13,484 nucleotides of DNA from Gammaproteobacteria bacterium (GCA_018671205.1 JABHIC010000306.1:1-13484), one strand, 5' to 3'. Positions 1-6,617 are shown, numbered from the stretch's first letter. A program made the numbers and translations. The notes: a model not told the origin generated them from the letters alone.

Positions 1-52
1 CTTTCTGTCCACCTTCACTCTCTTGCGTGGCCTCTATCTTCTCTTCACTCAT
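1..52 (-). CDS. N-terminal fragment of an unidentified protein, cut by the window edge
   Basis: An ATG at 52-50 on the minus strand opens a frame of 17 codons that runs off the window. The encoded start is MSEEKIEATQESEGGQK, which is acidic and hydrophilic, so it shows no signal peptide or membrane segment at the extreme N-terminus. The start is chosen because a strong Shine-Dalgarno sequence (AAGGAG) lies 6 bases upstream, much better than those of its neighbours. It begins 53 bases after the stop of the REC-GGDEF-EAL gene on the same strand and is probably the next cistron of that operon. Nothing visible identifies its family. Confidence 0.6.
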   Translation of the reverse strand, partial: MSEEKIEATQESEGGQK

Positions 53-58
53 TACTCA

Positions 59-64
59 CTCCTT
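59..64 (-). promoter_or_regulatory. Strong ribosome binding site of the edge-truncated gene
   Basis: The minus strand reads AAGGAG, then TGAGTA, then ATG. This full-length Shine-Dalgarno match at ideal spacing is the main evidence that the truncated frame at the left edge is a real gene. Confidence 0.6.
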
Positions 65-105
65 ATTATGGCTGCCCCAAACTGATTCAACTGAGGATTT
101 TAGAT

Positions 106-1845
106 TCAATCAACCCCTTGACGATAAAATGCCAGAAAGTCATCCGCTGAAAGTGGTTTCGAGAAGTAGTACCCCTGAATAATATCTACCTCCCCCTCTA
201 TTAACATCGTAACCTGCTCTGCATACTCTACCCCCTCAACCACAAGCAGCATATCGAGATGGTGACCAAGCTGAGTCATTGCACGAATAATCGCCATACT
301 GACATCATCCTCCAACAGATTAACGGCGAAGGAGCGGTCTATTTTTAGAATATCAATCGGAAAGAGATTGAGATAACTCAGTGAGGAGTAGCCTGTACCA
401 AAATCATCCAGCGCAACCTGAACCCCCAACGCCCTTATCTCTTTTAGCCGCTCTCTGCCACGACCAATATTTTCCATTAATTTGGTCTCTGTGAGTTCAA
501 CACAGAGCCTTTCTGCCGGCACCTGGTTCGCGGATAACTGTTGGCTGATCCAGCCAACACACTCTTCATCCAGTAGGTCCTGAGCCGAGAGGTTGATGGA
601 GAAATGGTCCAACACCATCCCCTGATCCATCCACAAACGATATTGTCGAATCGAACTCTCAATCAACCAGTGGGTAATATGGCCAATCCACCCCTCCTGC
701 TCAGCAATCGCCACCAGTTTTCCCGGATTAACAAAGCCGAGTTCTGGAGAATTCCAACGCAGCAGCACCTCCACCCCGGTGACCCTCTTACCATCCAGCA
801 GTATCTGAGGCTGCCAAGCCAACTCAAAGGGTGCGCACTGGTGTTCAAAGATCGCCTGATGGAGCAGCGCCTTCATCGAGGTCGGTTGCTGAGTCTCTCG
901 CCGCTCTTCCAACAAATTATTCCGAACATGGCTCACCATCTGGCTGGGGGACATCTCCCCCACCCAGTCCACCACGAAACCCATCTTGAAATGGTAGAGT
1001 CCATCCGCCTGAATGGTCTCAATCTTACGCACAATCAGCTCGATCGCCGCCTGCTCCTCAACGGAGTGGAGCAACAAAAACCCAAGCCGATCATTACGCA
1101 TCACGCTGCAATCCGGCACCTTCTCCATCAGCAACTGGGAAAAGTCACGCATCCAGTTTTCCTGCTCTGCCATATCCTCAACCCAGAGAATATGAAGACC
1201 AACCAGTGCCGTCCCTACCTTATTTTGACGGTTAAAACGGAGGGTCTGCTCAAGACGATCCATAAAGATCATCTCATTCGGCAGGCCACTCTGGATATCG
1301 GTTGCTACCAGATACTCCAGTTTCTGCTCTATCCTTTTACGCTCCTCAACCTCCCGTTGAAGTTGTTTGGTGCGTGCCCGAACCGTCTCTTCCAGATTGT
1401 GGTTCATCTCCTCCAGCGCATTGTGAAGCATACGAACCTGTAACATGTTACGGATACGGGTGGTAACCTCCACCACATCAAAGGGCTTGGTGAGGAAATC
1501 AAGCGCCCCCAAAGCCAGGGCCTTGCGCCGAGAACTCTGGTCATCCTCAGCAGTCAGCATCATTACCGGAACCTGCTGCTCTACTGGCATTTTAGCCAGC
1601 TGTTCCAACAGCTCAGAGCCACTCATATGGGGCATATTCTGATCCAGCAATAGCAGATCAAAAGGCTCCTCTCTAAGCCGCTCCAGTGCGACCAGAGGGT
1701 CTGACTCAAAGGAGGGCTTCTGGTAACCATCCTCAGTAAGAATTTTCTTCAGATACGCCAGAAAAAGGGGCTCATCATCCACCACCAGAATTCTGGCATC
1801 TGGATAGAAGTGGGCTTTGGGTAAGGGGGATTGAGAATATTCCAT
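106..1845 (-). CDS. Response regulator with degenerate GGDEF and intact EAL domain; predicted c-di-GMP phosphodiesterase
   Basis: A 579-residue cytoplasmic protein with no membrane segment. Residues 17-137 form a receiver domain with acidic pair D23-D24, phosphoacceptor D68 (LLLLDQNMP), T98 and K120. Residues about 140-180 look like a coiled-coil linker. Residues about 180-318 are a GGDEF-like domain whose signature is replaced (RNDRLGF at 250-256), so cyclase activity is not expected. Residues about 325-576 are an EAL domain with its key residues present: E359 (EVL), N418, E450 (ELTE), D480-D481 (DDFGTG), K501, E537 and Q557. The family reaction is hydrolysis of c-di-GMP to pGpG; phosphorylation of D68 presumably controls it. 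The gene lies 72 bases after the stand-alone receiver gene and 53 bases before the edge gene, as in an operon. The ATG at 1845 has only a weak ribosome binding site. Domain calls are firm; the activity and the input kinase are inferred. Confidence 0.93.
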   Translation of the reverse strand: MEYSQSPLPKAHFYPDARILVVDDEPLFLAYLKKILTEDGYQKPSFESDPLVALERLREEPFDLLLLDQNMPHMSGSELLEQLAKMPVEQQVPVMMLTAEDDQSSRRKALALGALDFLTKPFDVVEVTTRIRNMLQVRMLHNALEEMNHNLEETVRARTKQLQREVEERKRIEQKLEYLVATDIQSGLPNEMIFMDRLEQTLRFNRQNKVGTALVGLHILWVEDMAEQENWMRDFSQLLMEKVPDCSVMRNDRLGFLLLHSVEEQAAIELIVRKIETIQADGLYHFKMGFVVDWVGEMSPSQMVSHVRNNLLEERRETQQPTSMKALLHQAIFEHQCAPFELAWQPQILLDGKRVTGVEVLLRWNSPELGFVNPGKLVAIAEQEGWIGHITHWLIESSIRQYRLWMDQGMVLDHFSINLSAQDLLDEECVGWISQQLSANQVPAERLCVELTETKLMENIGRGRERLKEIRALGVQVALDDFGTGYSSLSYLNLFPIDILKIDRSFAVNLLEDDVSMAIIRAMTQLGHHLDMLLVVEGVEYAEQVTMLIEGEVDIIQGYYFSKPLSADDFLAFYRQGVD

Positions 1846-1873
1846 TCGTTGCGATCTACTTAAGCGTACCGTT

Positions 1874-1889
1874 ATGGCAGAACTGCCAT
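1874..1889. repeat. Perfect 7-base inverted repeat in the receiver/EAL intergenic gap
   Basis: ATGGCAG and CTGCCAT flank a 2-base centre, about 30 bases upstream of the REC-GGDEF-EAL start codon. No T-run follows on either strand, so it is not a standard intrinsic terminator. It could be a small operator or an RNA hairpin near the start of the EAL message, or it could be chance. Confidence 0.35.
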
Positions 1890-1917
1890 TACTTTTGAAA
1901 CAACAAATAGATCTCCA

Positions 1918-2286
1918 TCAACTACGACGTCGTCCCGACTCGACCGACTGATGAATACGGTGCTGATCCAGTGGCTTAACAATGTACTGGTTGGCCTTAA
2001 GACGGACAATCTCCTGGACAGTATTGACACTGACATGACCGGTCACTACAACGATATAGACACGCTGATCCTTTTCACGAATTTTCTTGAGGATATCCAG
2101 CCCACTCATATCCGGCAACTGGATATCCAGAAAGATAATCTGTGGTTGCTGATCGCTCCAGGAGACAATTCCCTCCGAACCGGACTGAGCCTCAAAGATA
2201 TCGTGGCCCTCAACACCCTCGGCAACAACCATTTTGCGAAGAATTTCACGCAATAGCGGGTCATCATCAATGATCAATGCCTTCAT
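1918..2286 (-). CDS. Stand-alone receiver (CheY-like) response regulator
   Basis: A 122-residue protein that is almost entirely one receiver domain. It has the acidic cluster D7-D8-D9, phosphoacceptor D54 (IIFLDIQLPD), switch residue T82 and conserved K104 before proline. No output domain follows; the tail after about residue 115 is short and basic (SGRRRS). Proteins of this type either act by protein-protein contact, as CheY does, or pass phosphate along a relay. It sits between the dynamin-like GTPase gene (93 bases upstream) and the REC-GGDEF-EAL gene (72 bases downstream), all on the minus strand, so co-transcription is likely. AAGGAAG lies about 9 bases before the ATG. Its partner cannot be read from the sequence; candidates are the GTPase, the EAL protein, or the Hpt-containing kinase at the right of the window. 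Confidence 0.93.
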   Translation of the reverse strand: MKALIIDDDPLLREILRKMVVAEGVEGHDIFEAQSGSEGIVSWSDQQPQIIFLDIQLPDMSGLDILKKIREKDQRVYIVVVTGHVSVNTVQEIVRLKANQYIVKPLDQHRIHQSVESGRRRS

Positions 2287-2312
2287 AATCCAGAACTTCC
2301 TTCTATCCGCAT
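2283..2312 (-). other. Possible 9-codon upstream ORF overlapping the receiver start
   Basis: An ATG at 2312 (or GTG at 2315) opens a frame encoding MRIEGSSGL. Its TGA overlaps the ATG of the receiver gene. An AAGGAG sequence at 2331-2326 lies 13 bases from the ATG and 10 from the GTG. This could couple translation of the receiver to a leader, but so short a frame may be chance. Confidence 0.2.
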
Positions 2313-2379
2313 CACTATCGCCTTACTCCTTCTAATACAGGGGCTAAAGGGTACGCGGGTTCTATTCAAATTTCCACCA

Positions 2380-3822
2380 CTATTCAGCCTTGTCACGTCC
2401 CTCTCCCCCTCCTGATGGATCGGTAAAACGATCATTAAGTGACTGTATATAATGGTCAGCTCCGGTAAGGACCTGATTAATTTTTCTGCGTGAAAAGAGG
2501 TTCCAACCTACCGGAAAAGGGTGAAAAATGGAGAACCAGGGACGGGTATTTTTGTGGAAGGCCGACACCATCCCCTCAACCTCTGAGGAGAGCTTCTCCC
2601 CCCCCTCACGCCGCAACCGTTTGATGATGCGCCCCGCACTCCAGCGACGCACCCCGAAATGGGCCAGCAGCGATAGCAACAACAGCCCAGCCCAGATCTG
2701 CATGTTCAACTCAATCGGCAGCTCTAGTGACAGCCCCTGCCACCACCCCTGCTGCAACGACAGTGCCAGCAGAGCTACCATAACCGCCATAGCCAGCACA
2801 CCATCCCATAGCAAAACCTTGTATCGCCACTCCTTCCCCAGACCCCTCAATTTAGGTACCCAGCGCTCCTGAATCGCGCGGGCAGTATGGGTCAACATCC
2901 CCACAATCCGATAGGCACGCTCAATCTCCAGCTGTTCGATACGCCCCTGGATCTCCCCCATATCCTCCACCCTCTTGCGTTCAAAACGGTCACGCAATGC
3001 CTCGTCTTCTATAGGAAAGGCCGCATCAGGATTGTAGATTCGGTAAAAGCGCCCAGTAGTCAGCCCCTGCTGAGAGAGCGCACGCTGCCAGGCCGCCACC
3101 ACCTCTTCCGGGTTATCCTCACGCGCCGTCACATCAATCTGGTTAAGAATATAGAGGAACTTATTGGAGTCATGACGCTGACGTGCCTCCTCCACCAGAT
3201 GGTGCAGGGTATCCTTCATCGCCCCCGGTTCAGGATGGCGTGCATCAAAAAAGATCAGCACCAGATCTGAGAGATCAATCATCCGGTCGGTGATTCTCAG
3301 CGTCGCAGTACGTTGCTGATCCGCATCAAACCCAGGGGAGTCAATGATAATCTTGCCACGCAACACATCACTGGGGGCTGTTTTGAGCTGCAGGTAGGCA
3401 TCAATACGATCCCCCTCCCCTGCCTCAACCTCCTCAATATCACGACTAATATGAAAAAATGGAAAACGGGGATCGGCATCCAGCGCACGCCCCGGAATGG
3501 TGCGGGATTGATTATCCTTGGTGAAGGTGACTACGGTAAACTTGTCATCGACCGCCTGATTGCCGGTCTGCTGCAGTTTGACCCCCAGATAGTAGTTAAT
3601 AAAACTCGACTTTCCGGCAGAGAAGGTGCCCAGAATCGAAATGAGTGGCCACCAGGAGACGTGGGTAGCATACGATTCATCCTTGGAGATAAACCCCATC
3701 TGATGCCCTACCCGATCCAGCAGACGGAAACTTTTGACCACATCCAGCAGTACTGGATTCTCCTCCTTCAGGTGTTGCTCCAACACCTGAATACGGTGCT
3801 CCATCTGTTGTGAATATTTCAT
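2380..3822 (-). CDS. Dynamin-like GTPase with two C-terminal membrane segments
   Basis: A 480-residue protein counted from the ATG at 3822. It opens with a charged, probably helical stretch. The GTPase domain follows: P-loop GTFSAGKSS at 65-73, a possible switch-I threonine near 97-99 (TVVTF), G3 motif DSPGF at 161-165 and G4 motif NQID at 227-230. A helical region leads to two hydrophobic segments at about 337-357 and 376-391, so the protein should sit in the inner membrane with the GTPase in the cytoplasm. This matches the bacterial dynamin-like/YfjP-type GTPases, which bind and remodel membranes; the exact role here is unknown. The open frame reaches back to 3993, but those 57 residues are Cys/Trp/Arg-rich and overlap the divergent gene, so I use the ATG at 3822. 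No Shine-Dalgarno sequence precedes it. Another in-frame Met lies six codons downstream (3804). It heads a minus-strand gene row with two receiver proteins. Confidence 0.85.
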   Translation of the reverse strand: MKYSQQMEHRIQVLEQHLKEENPVLLDVVKSFRLLDRVGHQMGFISKDESYATHVSWWPLISILGTFSAGKSSFINYYLGVKLQQTGNQAVDDKFTVVTFTKDNQSRTIPGRALDADPRFPFFHISRDIEEVEAGEGDRIDAYLQLKTAPSDVLRGKIIIDSPGFDADQQRTATLRITDRMIDLSDLVLIFFDARHPEPGAMKDTLHHLVEEARQRHDSNKFLYILNQIDVTAREDNPEEVVAAWQRALSQQGLTTGRFYRIYNPDAAFPIEDEALRDRFERKRVEDMGEIQGRIEQLEIERAYRIVGMLTHTARAIQERWVPKLRGLGKEWRYKVLLWDGVLAMAVMVALLALSLQQGWWQGLSLELPIELNMQIWAGLLLLSLLAHFGVRRWSAGRIIKRLRREGGEKLSSEVEGMVSAFHKNTRPWFSIFHPFPVGWNLFSRRKINQVLTGADHYIQSLNDRFTDPSGGGEGRDKAE

Positions 3823-3829
3823 CGGCACG

Positions 3830-3835
3830 AGTATA
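3830..3835 (-). promoter_or_regulatory. Possible -10 element for the dynamin-like GTPase gene
   Basis: The minus strand reads TATACT, ending about 7 bases before the ATG at 3822, so transcription would begin almost at the start codon. That would fit the missing ribosome binding site. No good -35 element is seen 16-18 bases upstream, so this is weak. Confidence 0.25.
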
Positions 3836-3886
3836 CTTTGCAATCTATTTCCAGAAAAGCGGGAAACCGTACAGAACAGGAAAATC

Positions 3887-4198
3887 ATGGGAAAAAGTGT
3901 TCGCAAACAGTTCAGACACCATCTGCCAGCCGAGCAGATCCACCAACGCATTCTCTCCATCGCAAAGGAGGAAAACCGGGACAGCGACCCCAATGATACG
4001 ATCCGTTTCGAACGCAGTGGTGAGCAGTACCGACTACAGGGAAGCTACTCCGGATTTTCGATCAATGGCAGTCTCTCCATCACTGCAGAGACCCTGACTA
4101 TCGATATTAATCTGCCTCTGCTCGCACGGATGTTTCAGGGCAAGGTTGAACGCTACATTGAAGAGCAGGCCAAGATTGTCTTGGGAAATACCCACTAA
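3887..4198 (+). CDS. Polyhydroxyalkanoic acid system family protein (PHA_gran_rgn-like)
   Basis: A small soluble protein of 103 residues with no signal peptide or membrane segment. Its C-terminal half, about 40-100, has the pattern of the PHA-system family (PF09650 by recollection). A hydrophobic strand pair around GFSINGSLSITAETLTIDIN is followed by LPLLARMFQGKVERYIEEQ, in which the family's typical 'L-F-x-GK-(I/V)-E-x-x-I-E' helix is visible. Members are annotated as PHA granule-associated or regulatory, but their function is poorly defined. AGG lies 6-8 bases before the ATG. The start is 64 bases from the divergent dynamin-like gene, so the two share an upstream region. The next gene on the same strand begins 17 bases after its stop. 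No PHA synthase or depolymerase is in the window, so a PHA role rests on family resemblance alone. Confidence 0.75.
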   Translation: MGKSVRKQFRHHLPAEQIHQRILSIAKEENRDSDPNDTIRFERSGEQYRLQGSYSGFSINGSLSITAETLTIDINLPLLARMFQGKVERYIEEQAKIVLGNTH

Positions 4199-4215
4199 GT
4201 GACAGCGCCATCCGC

Positions 4216-4797
4216 ATGAACCTGAAACAACGAATTACTGCACACTATCGGCAGAATACGCTACAACGCACTCAATCGCTGGTCAACAAGAGGCGGCATA
4301 GCCACACAGACAAGAAGGAGTCTCCTCTGCGCCAGTGGTTGCTGGCTGCCGACCAGGTTGATCGCACCAACCAGCGCATACTCTTCCTTACCCCGACTAC
4401 ACTTATATTACTCTTCGCTCTCTGGCTAGGACTCCCCTCCCTACTGCCCCTGATCTCTACTCCAACGGAGACAACCACAAAGCATGAATCCGGCACTCAA
4501 AACCGTGGCCTACCCACTAACAAAACGTCGACCGCAACCGCCTCCTCCCTACCGAGCCGACACTTCTCCGTGCAACTACAACTTGAACCGAACCATCCCG
4601 AGACCTCTCAGATCCTGGAGAAGATTCGCCAACGCCCACTTCCCATCCAGATCCATACCCTCAACGACAAGAGCGGTACGGTACTTTTGACTGATGAAAC
4701 CCCTACCACACAACGAGATGCAGAACGGCTCAAAAAAATTTACAGTCAGCTCTTCGGGGTCACTGGAAAGATCATTATAGAACCTATAAAGCCGTGA
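4216..4797 (+). CDS. Single-pass membrane protein with a possible SPOR-like periplasmic domain
   Basis: A 193-residue protein I do not recognise with certainty. Residues 1-55 are basic and cytoplasmic, about 56-80 form one hydrophobic segment, 81-113 are a Thr/Ser/Pro-rich linker, and about 115-190 are a compact domain. The topology predicted is N-in, C-out. The C-terminal domain reads as strand (HFSVQLQLE), helix (ETSQILEKIRQR), strand (PIQIHTL), strand (GTVLLTD), helix (TTQRDAERLKKIYSQLF), strand (GKIIIEPI). That is the strand-helix-strand-strand-helix-strand order of SPOR domains, which bind septal peptidoglycan lacking stem peptides. The short-TM-linker-SPOR layout is common in cell division proteins. 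Sequence identity to SPOR is weak by eye, so this is an inference. The gene starts 17 bases after the PHA-system gene, with no clear ribosome binding site, and is probably co-transcribed with it. Confidence 0.7.
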   Translation: MNLKQRITAHYRQNTLQRTQSLVNKRRHSHTDKKESPLRQWLLAADQVDRTNQRILFLTPTTLILLFALWLGLPSLLPLISTPTETTTKHESGTQNRGLPTNKTSTATASSLPSRHFSVQLQLEPNHPETSQILEKIRQRPLPIQIHTLNDKSGTVLLTDETPTTQRDAERLKKIYSQLFGVTGKIIIEPIKP

Positions 4798-4803
4798 TCG
4801 TGA

Positions 4804-4833
4804 TTGAAAACAGCCACACGAGAAGGCTATAAT
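4804..4833 (+). promoter_or_regulatory. Sigma70-type promoter of msrQ, placed for a near-leaderless mRNA
   Basis: TTGAAA at 4804-4809 and a perfect TATAAT at 4828-4833 are separated by 18 bases. Initiation about 7 bases downstream of the -10 box would fall near 4840, and the msrQ ATG is at 4842. The only purine-rich stretch (AGAAGG, 4821-4826) is 15 bases from the ATG and would not be in that transcript. Confidence 0.55.
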
Positions 4834-4841
4834 CCATCACC

Positions 4842-5453
4842 ATGAGCGCTTCAGGTAATGATCCACAACTCCAACTACTGAAGATTATTGTCTTCGTCCT
4901 TAGTCTCTCTCCTCTCTATGAGATGGTCTGGTATGCGGTAACGGGCCATTATGGAGACTACCCCTCCTGGGAAATTATCGGAATTACGGGTGAGGCCTCT
5001 CTGATCTTTCTGCTGATCACCCTCTCCGTTACTCCACTTCGACGCACTTTTGGCTGGAATATTCTGCTAAAACTACGCCGCACCTTTGGGCTCTTTGCCT
5101 TTTTCTATGCCTCACTGCACTTCCTGATCTACATCTGGCGAGAAGATGTCTTTGTGCTCTCTGAGTTCATGATGGATGTTGTCAAATTACCCTATGTCAC
5201 GGTTGGCTTTGTCGCCTGGCTGCTGATGGTGCCCATTGCTCTGACCGCAAGTGATAGCCGTATGCGTGCATTGGGGCGCAATTGGAAAAGAATCCACTCA
5301 CTGGTCTATGCCGTCACCTTTCTCACCATCGTTCACTACTTCCTGGTTCGTACCTGGAACCCCACCGACGTATTGGGCTACGCCGCCTTCCTTACTATAC
5401 TTCTGGGGTACCGTTTCTACTATGCGCGCACCCAGAAAGAGTGGAGTTTTTAG
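4842..5453 (+). CDS. msrQ: MsrQ, heme-binding membrane subunit of the MsrPQ methionine sulfoxide reductase
   Basis: A 203-residue membrane protein, close to the usual size of about 200-210 for MsrQ (YedZ). It has about six hydrophobic segments, starting near 12-32, 48-63, 80-98, 116-135, 151-170 and 175-193. The family features are visible: SVTPLRR at 62-68, RRTFGL at 79-84, H93 in the SLHF segment, RNWKRIHSL with H152, and H165 in the VHYF segment. These three histidines correspond in position to the heme-associated histidines of the family. MsrQ passes electrons from the quinone pool to the periplasmic molybdoenzyme MsrP, which repairs oxidised methionines in envelope proteins. msrP normally lies directly upstream; here the upstream gene is the SPOR-like protein, so the partner must be elsewhere or absent. 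It appears to have its own promoter. Confidence 0.92.
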   Translation: MSASGNDPQLQLLKIIVFVLSLSPLYEMVWYAVTGHYGDYPSWEIIGITGEASLIFLLITLSVTPLRRTFGWNILLKLRRTFGLFAFFYASLHFLIYIWREDVFVLSEFMMDVVKLPYVTVGFVAWLLMVPIALTASDSRMRALGRNWKRIHSLVYAVTFLTIVHYFLVRTWNPTDVLGYAAFLTILLGYRFYYARTQKEWSF

Positions 5454-5505
5454 CAAAACCTCTCTCCCCTTTTTCTATTCACCTCCCGACAACCGCACAT
5501 ACTTA

Positions 5506-5535
5506 TTGACAATCATTATCGTTATCAGTTAGAGT
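5506..5535 (+). promoter_or_regulatory. Sigma70-type promoter of the fbp iron transport genes
   Basis: A consensus -35 TTGACA at 5506-5511 and a -10-like TAGAGT at 5530-5535 are spaced by 18 bases. The predicted start is near 5542, giving a leader of about 45 bases before fbpA. The Fur box covers the -35 element and most of the spacer. Confidence 0.65.
5508..5526. promoter_or_regulatory. Fur box overlapping the fbpA promoter
   Basis: GACAATCATTATCGTTATC matches the 19-base Fur consensus (GATAATGATAATCATTATC) at 16 positions when read on the minus strand. It sits inside the promoter, so Fe2+-Fur would block RNA polymerase and the importer would be expressed under iron limitation. The ferric importer directly downstream supports the call. 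Confidence 0.85.
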
Positions 5536-5570
5536 ATCACGCGTCTTTGTGACAACCTAAACTTACTAAC

Positions 5571-5577
5571 AAGGAGT
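5571..5577 (+). promoter_or_regulatory. Strong ribosome binding site of fbpA
   Basis: AAGGAGT lies 8 bases upstream of the ATG at 5586 and fixes that start, which also gives a complete signal peptide. fbpB and fbpC have weaker sites, in keeping with higher production of the binding protein. Confidence 0.6.
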
Positions 5578-5585
5578 GTAACCCA

Positions 5586-6617
5586 ATGAGTAAAAGTAGT
5601 ACGCATGGAAGCATAATGGGGCGGTGGCTTGCCCCTATGTTGGCAACAGCCCTGCTGCCAATTGCCAGTAGCGCGCTAGCCGATGAGGAGTTAGTGGTCT
5701 ATTCATCTCGCAAAGAGCAGTTGATCAAACCGCTCTTTGATGCCTTTGAGAAGGCACATGGTATCCACGTCTCCTACCAGACAGGAAAAGAGGGACCACT
5801 CATTGAGCGACTCAAACAGGAGAAGACAAAGACCCCAGCTGACCTGCTGATGCTGGTAGATGCGGGCAACCTCTGGTATGCCGGAACCCAGGGGATTCTG
5901 GAGCAGACCCATAGCCCCGTACTGAACAACCAGATTCCCGCTCAATATCGTGACCCGGATGGTCGCTGGTTTGGGCTTTCTGTACGTGCCCGTACCATCG
6001 TCTACAGTACTGACCGAGTCAAACCAGAAGCGCTATCAACCTATGCCGACCTGGCCGATCCAAAATGGAAAGGACGTCTCTGTCTGCGTACCTCAAAAAA
6101 GATCTACAACAAATCTCTGGTGGCCTCGATGATTCACCACCACGGCGAAAGCGGCGCGGAGAAGATTGTGCGTGGCTGGGTCGATAACCTGGCGGTGAAA
6201 CCCTTTGCCAAAGATTCTCATCTCATTAAGGCGATTGAGGCGGGTGCCTGTGATGTGGGCATTGTCAATACCTACTACTTTGGTCGTGCAGAGAGCAGCA
6301 ACCCGGATATTCCTGTTGCTCTATTCTGGCCTGACCAGAGTGGAAATGGGGTTCATGTCAATATTTCTGGAGCCGGAATCACCCAACATGCCCCGCATAA
6401 AGAGAATGCGTTTAAGCTGCTAAATTGGTTAGCCGGAGCAGAATCACAGAAAATTCTGGGCAGTATGAACAAGGAGTATCCAGTGCGCGGGGATATTCCA
6501 TGGGATCCACAGGTAGCCTCTTGGGGACGTTTTGTCGCTGACCCCATGAACCTGGCAGAGACCGGAAAACGTCAGGCCGCAGCCGTCAAGTTGATGCAAC
6601 GTGCCCGCTATAAATAA
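5586..6617 (+). CDS. fbpA: Ferric iron ABC transporter, periplasmic Fe3+-binding protein
   Basis: A 343-residue preprotein. Residues 1-32 look like a Sec signal peptide: a basic start, a hydrophobic core and a cleavage site after ALA (32/33). The mature protein begins DEELVVYSSR, the typical opening of the FbpA/FutA/IdiA class of iron-binding proteins. Tyrosines characteristic of iron coordination are present, notably the Y230-Y231 pair in VNTYYFGR, with Y39 and Y140 as further candidates. The length and the ending (ASWGRFVADPMNLAETGKRQAAA at about 311-333) also fit the family. It would bind Fe3+ in the periplasm and deliver it to FbpB. It is first in the fbpABC row behind a Fur-box promoter, and a strong terminator follows it. 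A wider-specificity thiamine or polyamine binder is less likely given the Fur box and the tyrosine pair. Confidence 0.93.
   Translation: MSKSSTHGSIMGRWLAPMLATALLPIASSALADEELVVYSSRKEQLIKPLFDAFEKAHGIHVSYQTGKEGPLIERLKQEKTKTPADLLMLVDAGNLWYAGTQGILEQTHSPVLNNQIPAQYRDPDGRWFGLSVRARTIVYSTDRVKPEALSTYADLADPKWKGRLCLRTSKKIYNKSLVASMIHHHGESGAEKIVRGWVDNLAVKPFAKDSHLIKAIEAGACDVGIVNTYYFGRAESSNPDIPVALFWPDQSGNGVHVNISGAGITQHAPHKENAFKLLNWLAGAESQKILGSMNKEYPVRGDIPWDPQVASWGRFVADPMNLAETGKRQAAAVKLMQRARYK

Noticed and set aside
604..1443. 279-codon open frame on the plus strand
   Set aside because: It is antisense to the GGDEF-EAL gene, has a His/Leu/Gln/Asn-rich composition typical of a shadow frame, and shows no domain motif.
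2091..2130. Direct repeat of GGATATCCAG 30 bases apart
   Set aside because: Both copies fall in the receiver gene and encode the LDI residues of two conserved positions (LDIQLPD and GLDILKK), so coding constraint explains them.
3836..3886. Promoter of the PHA-system gene
   Set aside because: No -35/-10 pair with acceptable spacing is visible on the plus strand, so I do not place a promoter, although one must lie nearby.
3823..3993. 57-residue N-terminal extension of the dynamin-like GTPase
   Set aside because: It is rich in Cys, Trp and Arg, unlike the rest of the protein, and lies antisense to the well-supported PHA-system gene and its ribosome binding site. The ATG at 3822 is a better start.
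4820..4826. AGAAGG as ribosome binding site of msrQ
   Set aside because: It is 15 bases from the ATG, too far for normal use, and lies upstream of the predicted transcription start.
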